In this document: one piece after another, positions 1 through 6,586 of the stretch
Numbering within the stretch: position 1 is the stretch's first letter
Layout of the letters: every line of letters starts with the position of its first letter
DNA from: Chitinivorax sp. B
GTDB taxonomy: Bacteria > Pseudomonadota > Gammaproteobacteria > Burkholderiales > SCOH01
Assembly: GCF_005503445.1 (NCBI RefSeq)
Contig: NZ_SCOH01000046.1
Coordinates: 1-36,584, forward strand
Length of the DNA: 36,584 nucleotides
Direction of reading: 5' to 3'
The notes under the pieces: model-generated
Databases searched by the model: none
Seen by the model: only the letters and a program-made list of their open reading frames with translations
What the model was told of the DNA's origin: nothing
Translations under genes and position numbers: made by a program

Positions 1-78
1 GCCAGTGCCAGTGCCAGTGCCAGTGCCAGTGCCAGTGCCAGTGCCAGTGCCAGTGCCAGTGCCAGTGCCAGTGCCAGT
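1..78. repeat. Perfect tandem hexanucleotide (gccagt)13 inside the adhesin gene
   Basis: Thirteen uninterrupted copies of gccagt on the plus strand (actggc on the coding strand), beginning at the first base of the window, so the array may be longer. On the minus strand each unit encodes Thr-Gly. The unit is a multiple of three, so gain or loss of copies by slippage lengthens or shortens the linker without shifting the frame. Confidence 0.95.
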
Positions 79-606
79 TTCCGTGGCGGTGACAGTTGCT
101 TGTGCCTCGTTCTGGCCAGCAACAGGCAGTTCAATTTCGCGGGCTGTCGTATCTGCTGGGAAAGTGATGGTGGCTGGGGTGACATCCTCAGCAATGCGCA
201 TCAGCCGGACAAAGCTGTGACTGCCATCACTACCACCTGCGGTCAGGCCGGCTGCTGGGGCTTCCAGTTCTGCGAATGGATCTTGACCCTGGTTAAGTGC
301 ATTCACAATCTTGTCGACAGATTGGTCAAGATTTTTCAGTGCTGCTTCATTGGGGTCCGCTGTTTGGGTACCCAGCATGTCCTGATCCACCAGGATGGTC
401 CGCTCTGGCGCGAGTGCCAGATGTTCGCCGTTGGGGAGTCGCAATTCAATGCGACTGCCATCTGAGGTCACAATGACATCGCCTTCTTTGACGACATCGC
501 CCACTTTCAGTGCAACCTTGCTGCCATCTGCTTTGGCCAGAAACACTTTGCCTTGCAATAAGACAACGATCCCCTGGGCTTTTACGGTGGTGGAGGTATC
601 AGGCAT
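1..606 (-). CDS. LapA-like giant adhesin, N-terminal part (retention module), cut by window edge
   Basis: Open reading frame entering from the window edge on the minus strand; start ATG at 604-606, no stop inside the window, so at least 202 residues. It begins MPDTSTTVKAQGIVVLLQGK. Residues ~8-80 match the retention module of LapA-family biofilm adhesins, with the hallmark stretches VGDVVKEGDVIVTSDG and RIELRLPNG. This module plugs the outer-membrane TolC pore and keeps the adhesin on the cell surface. A di-alanine motif, P-A-A-G at residues 117-120, sits where Pseudomonas LapA has the TAAG site cut by the periplasmic protease LapG. From about residue 175 the chain becomes a (Thr-Gly)n linker encoded by a hexanucleotide repeat. 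The upstream genes on the same strand encode a matching type I secretion ABC protein and adaptor. The bulk of the protein (probably Ig-like/RTX repeats and a C-terminal secretion signal) would lie left of the window. Family assignment is firm; the LapG cleavage is inferred. Confidence 0.85.
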   Translation of the reverse strand, partial: MPDTSTTVKAQGIVVLLQGKVFLAKADGSKVALKVGDVVKEGDVIVTSDGSRIELRLPNGEHLALAPERTILVDQDMLGTQTADPNEAALKNLDQSVDKIVNALNQGQDPFAELEAPAAGLTAGGSDGSHSFVRLMRIAEDVTPATITFPADTTAREIELPVAGQNEAQATVTATETGTGTGTGTGTGTGTGTGTGTGTGTG

Positions 607-640
607 GGTCAAACCCTTTAGTAAAAATATCAGCGCCCGA

Positions 641-686
641 ATATTAGACCATGCTGTTTTTCGATTGAATTGTACCTAAGTACAAT
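641..686 (-). promoter_or_regulatory. Predicted adhesin promoter with a 7-4-7 inverted repeat just upstream
   Basis: On the minus strand a -10 TAATAT (646-641) follows a 17-bp spacer after a weak -35 TTCAAT (669-664). Abutting the -35 is a perfect inverted repeat, ATTGTAC (669-675), four bases, GTACAAT (680-686), centred at 677.5. If transcription starts near 634 the repeat is centred about -43, the usual place for a class II activator dimer. The weak -35 fits an activator-dependent promoter. The adhesin start codon is at 606. The inverted repeat is directly visible; the promoter and the activator role are inference. Confidence 0.5.
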
Positions 687-857
687 CCAGCCAATTTTCT
701 TGGGAGTGCAGTACCGTAAAGGCTTGGAGTATGAAAGTGAGGCAGGTATGTCGCCCAATTGATGGGGGGATATTGCTTTGAGTGAATTTAACGATAACGA
801 TTGGCGCCACTTGCCCACTCAATGGGCCGGTGGTTAGTTGGTGATGCCAATGCCAAG

Positions 858-1472
858 TCATTGAATCCCGTTGATATGTAAAGCCAATTGCAGGCGATCT
901 GTGACGCCAAGCTTGGTGAAGGCTGCAGTCAAATGGGCTTTGACAGTGCGTTCGGTGATATTGAGGCTGCGTGCAATTTCCTTATTGGCGTACCCTTTGG
1001 CCGCCATTAGCGCGACTTCGCGCTCGCGCTCCGACAAGCCTGCAAGACTAGGCACGACACTGAAGGTGGGCACAGCCTGCAAGCCGCGTAACAGGGTGAC
1101 CATCATGTTACGGCCTACCCATAGTCCCCCATCTGCCACCACATCCAATACATGCTGCAAGGTGTTATGCACTGCAAACGCATGGCAGTAACCGACGGCG
1201 CCGCAACTTAGCCACCGCACACCCTCAACATCTGAAGGGGTGCTGGAGACGAATACGGTTTTGCTGCGTGCTGTCAGTTCGGCAATCGAGACATCATCAG
1301 CCTCCGGTAGGCCCGGGAGTGCCGTATCCACGATGACCAAAGGCTGTGCTACTTGAGTTGGCAGTGGCAGCCATTGATTGTAGACCACAGTCTGGAATGT
1401 ACTGCTTAACGGGCCCCAATGTTGTAGCAGGCCGGGGTCGGCCGTCATGATTATCATGGTGGATGGCATCAT
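858..1472 (-). CDS. LuxR/NarL-type transcriptional regulator with degenerate receiver domain
   Basis: 204 residues. Residues ~5-115 have the length and ending of a response-regulator receiver domain, and Asp49 in VIVDTALPGLP sits at the phosphorylation position. However, the acidic pair expected near residue 10 reads T-A, and the conserved lysine after G-A-x-G-Y is Ala98, so normal phospho-activation is doubtful. Residues 146-200 are a textbook LuxR-type helix-turn-helix (LSEREREV, NKEIA, ERTVKAH). Between them lies W-V-G-R at 118-121, the place where c-di-GMP-binding VpsT carries W-[FLM]-[TS]-R. The ATG overlaps the stop of the HlyD-type gene in an ATGA, so the two are translationally coupled; a second Met codon follows at once. 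It is the last gene before the adhesin promoter and is the natural candidate to control it. DNA-binding family is certain; ligand and target are inferred. Confidence 0.85.
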   Translation of the reverse strand: MMPSTMIIMTADPGLLQHWGPLSSTFQTVVYNQWLPLPTQVAQPLVIVDTALPGLPEADDVSIAELTARSKTVFVSSTPSDVEGVRWLSCGAVGYCHAFAVHNTLQHVLDVVADGGLWVGRNMMVTLLRGLQAVPTFSVVPSLAGLSEREREVALMAAKGYANKEIARSLNITERTVKAHLTAAFTKLGVTDRLQLALHINGIQ

Positions 1473-2875
1473 CGTTCACGAAGCGCATTGGCTTTGGCGC
1501 GTAATACAGGTTTCAGCAAATAGGTCAGGATGCTGCGTTTTCCAGTGATGATATCAACCTCGGCAACCATGCCAGGGATGATTGGCAGCTTTTGAGCTCC
1601 AAACTGGGCTGTCTGTGTCCTGACCTTGATAAGATAGAAGGCGTTGCCCTTGTCGTCTGTTACGGTATCGGCACCGATGGTTTCAACGGTGGCATCTAGC
1701 CCGCCATAAATGGCGAAGTCATAGGCTGTGAATTTCACCAGCGCTTTTTGTCCAGGACTCAGGAAAGCGATATCACGAGGTTGTACTTTAGCCTCCAATA
1801 GCAAGGCATCATCCGTTGGCACAATCTCGATCACCTCCTTGCCGGGCTGGACGACACCACCGACAGTATTGAACAGGATCTGTTTTACGGTTCCGTTGAC
1901 TGGTGAACGCAAGTCAGATTGTTTGACCCGGTCTTTCAGTGCAACACTTCCGGCAGTTAGTTGGCCCAACTTACCGACTGTCTCAGACATCTCGCTACGA
2001 GCCTGGTTGCGGAAGGTCAATTCCACCTCCTGGATTTTGCGGGTGGCTTCAGAGATCGCAGCCTGAACACGTGGGATCTGGGCGGCAGATGAATCTCTTT
2101 CGCCACGATAACGGGCCACATCTCGTTCGAGGCGTAATAATTCAACGTCAGAGACGGCACCAGTCCTGGCCAGTGGGCGGGTGACTTCCAGTTCCTTGGC
2201 AGTCAGTTCGTAACTTTGTTGGGCTTGATCCCGCCTGGCACGGATTTCATTCAGTTCTTGCGAGCGTTGGGTCAGTTGCTGGCGAGCCACGCCGATAGAC
2301 GCATCCAGCTCAGCCTGTTTGGATTCATACAGGATACGTTCCTGTTCGACCAAATCAGGTGCTTCTTTCAAGACATCAGTGGGTGGATCAAAAGGTTTGC
2401 CATCGGCTACCGCTCGCAGGCGGGCAGCCTTGGCGGTCAGTGACAGGTATTGAGCACGATTTTCACCCAGAGAGGATGCGTAACGGGTTGGATCGATTTT
2501 CAACAAGAGCTGCCCGGCTTTGACTGACTGCCCTTCACGGACCAATATTTCGGACACCATCCCACCATCCAGGCTTTGCAAAATCTGCACGTCACGGGAG
2601 GGCACTACTTTACCTTCACCTTTGGTAACTTCATCAATGGGTGACAAGGCAGCCCACAGCAACAGGAATATCAGTGCTGCCGCGCTGGTCCAGATGATGA
2701 TGTGCGAACCACGAGGCGTCTGGTGATCGATATAGTAATTGGCATCGGCAATGAAATCGGTGTCGTCGTGCAACTCGTGCTTGGCGGATAGTGACATCAC
2801 CCAATCCAGCCATTTACCGACAAGGGAATAGCAGCGTTGCCAAATGGTGTGTTCCGGGCTTGGCTTGGTGTTCAT
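1469..2875 (-). CDS. lapC: HlyD-family type I secretion membrane fusion protein (LapC-like)
   Basis: 468 residues. The periplasmic adaptor links an inner-membrane ABC exporter to a TolC-type outer-membrane channel. A short cytoplasmic N-terminus (~1-57) is followed by one membrane segment at about 58-77 (IIIWTSAAALIFLLLWAAL), then a biotinyl/lipoyl-like half (GKVVPSRDVQILQSLDGG; VREGQSVKAGQLLLKID). A long charged coiled-coil hairpin runs from ~150 to ~310, followed by the second lipoyl half (SPVNGTVKQI, ~330) and the C-terminal beta-barrel (VEIVPTDDALLLEAKVQPRDI not given in full here). Length is usual for the family. Both ends overlap neighbouring genes by four bases, consistent with one operon with the ABC exporter. 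No TolC/LapE-type outer-membrane gene is present in this window. Confidence 0.93.
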   Translation of the reverse strand: MNTKPSPEHTIWQRCYSLVGKWLDWVMSLSAKHELHDDTDFIADANYYIDHQTPRGSHIIIWTSAAALIFLLLWAALSPIDEVTKGEGKVVPSRDVQILQSLDGGMVSEILVREGQSVKAGQLLLKIDPTRYASSLGENRAQYLSLTAKAARLRAVADGKPFDPPTDVLKEAPDLVEQERILYESKQAELDASIGVARQQLTQRSQELNEIRARRDQAQQSYELTAKELEVTRPLARTGAVSDVELLRLERDVARYRGERDSSAAQIPRVQAAISEATRKIQEVELTFRNQARSEMSETVGKLGQLTAGSVALKDRVKQSDLRSPVNGTVKQILFNTVGGVVQPGKEVIEIVPTDDALLLEAKVQPRDIAFLSPGQKALVKFTAYDFAIYGGLDATVETIGADTVTDDKGNAFYLIKVRTQTAQFGAQKLPIIPGMVAEVDIITGKRSILTYLLKPVLRAKANALRER

Positions 2876-5043
2876 GCGCCCCTCCCGATCCGGCCACGCT
2901 GCAATGCTTCGATGACCTGTTCTTTGGGCCCGTCGGCGACGATCTTACCGTTGTCCATGACGATCAATCGGTCTACCAGGTCCAGCAGTGAGGTACGGTG
3001 GGTGACCAGTACGATGGACTTGTGTTTGGCATAAATTTTCAGTTGCTGTTTGAAGCGTTCCTCACTTTGATGATCCATCGAGCTGGAGGGCTCATCCAGT
3101 AACAGCATGGGGGGGTCGCTCAAGACGGCGCGGGCAATTGCAACGGCTTGGCGCTGGCCGCCGGATAGTGATTCACCGCGCTCACCGATGGGCATGTCGA
3201 AACCGCGTGGGTGAAGGTTGGCAAATTCAGTCACACCAGCCAGACCTGCGGCAGCAATGATGCGGGCATCGTCTGAAAAAGGAGCGCCCATCGCGATGTT
3301 TTGCCGCAGCGTGCCATAAAACAGGGTGACATCTTGCGGTACATAGCCAACAGCACGGCGAAGCTCGGCAGGATCAATTTGGCGGGTATCAATGCCATCA
3401 ACCAATACAGCACCTTCGCTGGGTTGATACAAGCCGAGTATCAACTTCTCAATGGTGCTTTTACCGGAACCGATCCGGCCTATGATGGCAACCTTTTCGC
3501 CAGCAACCAGCTTGAATGACACATCGCGTAGCGTGGGCGATTCTTGCCCTGGATAGCTGAAGGTGACATTGCGGAACTCGATTTCGCCTTTCAAGTGCGG
3601 GCGATGCAGAAAGGCATTTTCATCCGGCCGCTCCACCGGTGATTGCATGTGGCTTTCGACAGCCTCCAGCGACGTCCGGGCATTCTGGTATTGCATCAGC
3701 AGCCCGGCAATCAATCCCAACGGTGCCATGGCGCGGCCTGCCAGCATACTGGCGGCGATGATGCCGCCCATGGATACCTTGGCTTCAATCGCCAGATAGA
3801 CACCAACCATCACAGTAACGATGGAGACCAGTTGTTGCATGAATTGCGCAAAGTTGCCTGACAGACCCGATAGCAGTTTCAAGCGCGCGCCAATTTGCGC
3901 CAGATAGACCGTGGTGCGTTCCCAAAGCCGTTGATAATAGCCTTCGGCCCCCATGACCTTGATGGTTTCCAGCCCAACCAAGGATTCCACTAATGTGGCA
4001 TTGCGCTGGGCGGCGGCTCGTATGGTCAAGTCGCTGAGCTCACGCATCTTTTCCTGTGCAAACAGTGAGAACAGGACGACCAGTATCATGCCGACCAAGG
4101 GAGGTAGTACCAGCCAGGGAGAGATCCATGCGAGTGCCAGTAGAAACAATAAAACAAATGGCAAGTCGACCAAGGCTGTCAGCGTGGCGGAGGCAAAAAA
4201 ATCACGGACGGTTTCAAATGCCCGCAAATTTGCAGCAAAACTGCCGACGGAGGCTGGACGGGCGTCCATGCGTATGCCTAGCACACGCTCCATGATAAGT
4301 GCCGACAGGGTTACGTCCATCCGCTTACCAGCGGTGTCGACAATATAAGCACGAACATTTTTCAGCAGGAAATCAAACAGCAACACGCCAATGACACCAA
4401 TTGCCAGCACCCATAATGTTTCTTCGGCACGGTTGGGCACCACGCGGTCATACACGTTCATGGTGAACAGAGGCATAGCCAGGGCGAACAAGTTGATCAG
4501 CAAGGCGGCCAGCGTGGCATCGCGATACAGTCGCCAGTTATACCAGACAGTGCTCCAGAACCAGTGCCGCCCTTTGGCTGGATGCAGTTCCGGGGTACGA
4601 GCATCCAGTCGGAAGCGAGGACGGACAATGATGGCAATGCCGGTATATTGTCCAGTCAATTGAGCTTTAGTGACGATCTCACCAGACTCCCCGCTTTCCG
4701 GCAGGCGGACCCGAAATTTCCCATCAGGCAGGTTTTCCAGAACGAGGCAAGCCCGGCGACCATCCAGCAACAAGACGATCGGGAACAGATTCTTCGGTAG
4801 ATCATCCAGGGATTGACGCAGGAAGCGTGTGGTCAGGCCGGCACGTGCCGCTGCACGTGAAAATTGCGAAGGTGGCAGCTTGTTGTCCACCAAGGAAAGG
4901 CCCGCAGCCAGTGCTTCCCGTGTCCACGGGTTGCTGTGGATATGCGTGAGGGCTGCCAAACAATCCAGCAGTGGGTCGAGATGGGTTTCGTGTTCGCTGA
5001 CATGCCATGCGAACGGGTCGGATTGCGCTTTGGTATCAGTCAT
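2872..5043 (-). CDS. lapB: Type I secretion ABC transporter, permease-ATPase (LapB-like)
   Basis: 723 residues, a half-transporter acting as a dimer in the inner membrane to export the adhesin. Residues ~20-140 are a C39-peptidase-like domain without a usable catalytic set: the catalytic cysteine position is not a Cys (Cys28 aligns with the later structural position), and the histidine region near residue 98 reads GRRACLVLE. It therefore probably holds unfolded substrate instead of cutting a leader, as in HlyB. Residues ~165-450 hold the six-helix membrane domain (for example TLAALLINLFALAMPLF). The ATPase domain has Walker A GRIGSGKST, signature LSGGQRQAVAIARA, Walker B MLLLDEPSSSMD and the H-loop VTHRTS. 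The start ATG lies 30 bases after the stop of the small upstream gene, and the stop overlaps the adaptor gene by four bases. Confidence 0.95.
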   Translation of the reverse strand: MTDTKAQSDPFAWHVSEHETHLDPLLDCLAALTHIHSNPWTREALAAGLSLVDNKLPPSQFSRAAARAGLTTRFLRQSLDDLPKNLFPIVLLLDGRRACLVLENLPDGKFRVRLPESGESGEIVTKAQLTGQYTGIAIIVRPRFRLDARTPELHPAKGRHWFWSTVWYNWRLYRDATLAALLINLFALAMPLFTMNVYDRVVPNRAEETLWVLAIGVIGVLLFDFLLKNVRAYIVDTAGKRMDVTLSALIMERVLGIRMDARPASVGSFAANLRAFETVRDFFASATLTALVDLPFVLLFLLALAWISPWLVLPPLVGMILVVLFSLFAQEKMRELSDLTIRAAAQRNATLVESLVGLETIKVMGAEGYYQRLWERTTVYLAQIGARLKLLSGLSGNFAQFMQQLVSIVTVMVGVYLAIEAKVSMGGIIAASMLAGRAMAPLGLIAGLLMQYQNARTSLEAVESHMQSPVERPDENAFLHRPHLKGEIEFRNVTFSYPGQESPTLRDVSFKLVAGEKVAIIGRIGSGKSTIEKLILGLYQPSEGAVLVDGIDTRQIDPAELRRAVGYVPQDVTLFYGTLRQNIAMGAPFSDDARIIAAAGLAGVTEFANLHPRGFDMPIGERGESLSGGQRQAVAIARAVLSDPPMLLLDEPSSSMDHQSEERFKQQLKIYAKHKSIVLVTHRTSLLDLVDRLIVMDNGKIVADGPKEQVIEALQRGRIGRGA

Positions 5044-5073
5044 GTTCTTTATAAATCACGCGCCTTTCAGCGC

Positions 5074-5397
5074 TTACAACACATCATCATCACTCAACAA
5101 CTTGAACTCGCCACGCATCTTGCTGCGCAGGCTTTTGCGGGCCAGAAGTTTCTTCTGTGCCTCATGTGGCAAATCGGTCAGGCGGATGACATTCTTATCA
5201 ATCAGCACATCAATCAAATCCTCAATTACCCGAATCAGATCACTGTCCAGTGACGAAAAACCATGGTCTTCATCTTGATTGCTGAGGAAGGAATGCAACG
5301 TGGAGTCATGTGGTGAGACGAACTCAGCATGGCGATCATCCTTCAATCGGCTGACCGACAAGATGTGCCCATCCGCATCACGTGCAATATAGGGCAT
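5074..5397 (-). CDS. Small conserved protein of the family labelled 'tryptophan synthase subunit beta like'; function unknown
   Basis: 107 residues starting MPYIARDADG at an ATG (5395-5397) preceded by a good ribosome site, AGGGAG, six bases upstream. A longer open frame continues upstream but has no comparable ribosome site. The C-terminal half is helical and charged, with the family pattern DLIRVIEDLIDVLIDKNV, then TDLP, then QKKLLARKSLR, and ends in acidic residues. I recognise the family from proteobacterial annotations, where it carries the name 'tryptophan synthase subunit beta like'; it has no PLP lysine motif and is far too short to be TrpB, so the name is misleading. It lies 30 bases before the secretion ATPase gene on the same strand and is probably co-transcribed with it. 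Confidence 0.7.
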   Translation of the reverse strand: MPYIARDADGHILSVSRLKDDRHAEFVSPHDSTLHSFLSNQDEDHGFSSLDSDLIRVIEDLIDVLIDKNVIRLTDLPHEAQKKLLARKSLRSKMRGEFKLLSDDDVL

Positions 5398-5450
5398 AGC
5401 CACTCCCTGTAAATGACTGTGGAATTCCCAAAAAGACTTTACTCTCGATT

Positions 5451-5463
5451 CAATACAGTATTG
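5451..5463. promoter_or_regulatory. 13-bp perfect palindrome upstream of the small conserved gene
   Basis: CAATAC-A-GTATTG at 5451-5463 is a perfect inverted repeat in the 137-bp gap between the PilZ gene and the start of the secretion operon. A further GTATTG half-site is at 5498-5503. Position suggests an operator for the operon; I could not define a convincing -35/-10 pair next to it. Confidence 0.3.
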
Positions 5464-5534
5464 TTTGGATACGGTGGTTATATATAGCCGCCGTGTTGTA
5501 TTGATCTTAGCAAGCGGGACGGAGCTTTGCCCGG

Positions 5535-6290
5535 TTACGTACGGGATTTCTGTTCCATCTGGAGTTGCGTGATATAACGTTGCAGCAGATTTTGTTGCTG
5601 TGGACTCAGTTTCAGAAACTGGCAGCCGATCCACATGATTTCCTTGCCCTGATGAAGGCGTTCGGTACGCAAATTGCGTACTTCGAGCCCAAACTGAAGC
5701 AAGCCAAAGCCAGGTAGATCAAGTGTGCAATCATCGTATTTGTCGAGCAGATTGAAATCCGGGCGTGGCGGCAAACCCAAGCACAGGCCACCCAGACTCA
5801 AATCATGTAGTGGTATATCCTGGCGACCGCTGGGGTGATCGCGGATAGTCACTTTGACTGGATTGGCAACCGGTGTCATCAAACGGAAGTATTCACGTCG
5901 TTGTAGTTTGATGATGGTAGAGGGAAATGGCACCTTGAACGCTGGCCGGCTCTGAAAATTGACCTGATGCACTTGGCCGCAGGTGAATTGATGCTTGATA
6001 CCATCGGGCGTGGCTACAAACAGGTTTCGATCCGATTGTGCCAAGCGTCGGTTGACATCGGGACTGCCGGATTCATCAATGATAAAGGCTTTGCCAACCT
6101 GATCCACATCCAGAATCGACGTCAGCGAAAACTGTTGTCCCTGGCTGAAGTAGACGGCGACCAAGTCGTGTCTTGCCATCAATTGCCGTAGGGCATGGGC
6201 AATATCAAACACGGAGGTCAGTTCGAACTGACGAATGTCGATGGAATCGGCAATTGGGGCGGGCTGGGCGGGTGGGGTGGTTTCACTCAT
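5535..6290 (-). CDS. ycgR: YcgR-type PilZ domain protein (c-di-GMP-binding flagellar brake/effector)
   Basis: 251 residues with the two-domain YcgR layout. Residues ~18-122 form the YcgR N-terminal domain; residues ~128-240 form the PilZ domain. Both c-di-GMP-contact motifs are present: RREYFR at 131-136 (RxxxR) and DLSLGG at 163-168 ([D/N]xSxxG). No membrane segment or signal peptide is visible, so it is cytosolic. In enterobacteria YcgR slows the flagellar motor when c-di-GMP is high; here it stands next to an adhesin-export operon on the same strand, so it could instead, or also, serve surface attachment. c-di-GMP binding is well supported by the residues; the downstream target is unknown. 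Confidence 0.88.
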   Translation of the reverse strand: MSETTPPAQPAPIADSIDIRQFELTSVFDIAHALRQLMARHDLVAVYFSQGQQFSLTSILDVDQVGKAFIIDESGSPDVNRRLAQSDRNLFVATPDGIKHQFTCGQVHQVNFQSRPAFKVPFPSTIIKLQRREYFRLMTPVANPVKVTIRDHPSGRQDIPLHDLSLGGLCLGLPPRPDFNLLDKYDDCTLDLPGFGLLQFGLEVRNLRTERLHQGKEIMWIGCQFLKLSPQQQNLLQRYITQLQMEQKSRT

Positions 6291-6506
6291 GGCAAAGCAG
6301 ATATCGGCGATTAGCCAGTTTCCTTAACACGCATTCGCCAGACGGCGCTTGCAGATTAATGATGCTTCGACTTGCGTGATGAACCACGGACCCGCTTGCC
6401 GAAACTGCGAAACGTCTGTCATCAAGGGCTGTGAAAACCTGCCCTGTTCTCGTTGTTATAACATGAAACGGGCAGACAGGGCGGTGGAAGATGGATTGGG
6501 GAAAAG

Positions 6507-6533
6507 CACAACGCCCCAAGACGGGGCGTTGTG
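6507..6533 (-). terminator. Rho-independent terminator of glcB
   Basis: An 11-bp perfect stem (6507-6517 with 6523-6533) with a five-base loop; in the minus direction it is followed by CTTTTC. It lies 54-80 bases after the glcB stop codon. Confidence 0.75.
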
Positions 6534-6586
6534 TTAAAGGGCGCTGACAAAACCTTTCTAGGAATATTGTGCGGTAGCTGACCGGG

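Noticed and set aside
1-78. CRISPR-like repeat array
   Set aside because: The repeat is an uninterrupted 6-bp unit with no spacers; it is a coding microsatellite.
5-220. Plus-strand Pro-Val repeat frame
   Set aside because: It is the antisense of the adhesin gene's Thr-Gly repeat; the minus-strand frame has the family match, start and ribosome context.
5398-5634. N-terminal extension of the small conserved gene
   Set aside because: The extension overlaps the PilZ gene, has no family similarity, and the internal ATG has a much better ribosome site.
6283-6519. Minus-strand 78-residue frame between glcB and the PilZ gene
   Set aside because: It overlaps the glcB terminator hairpin and the PilZ start, has no recognisable family and no ribosome site.
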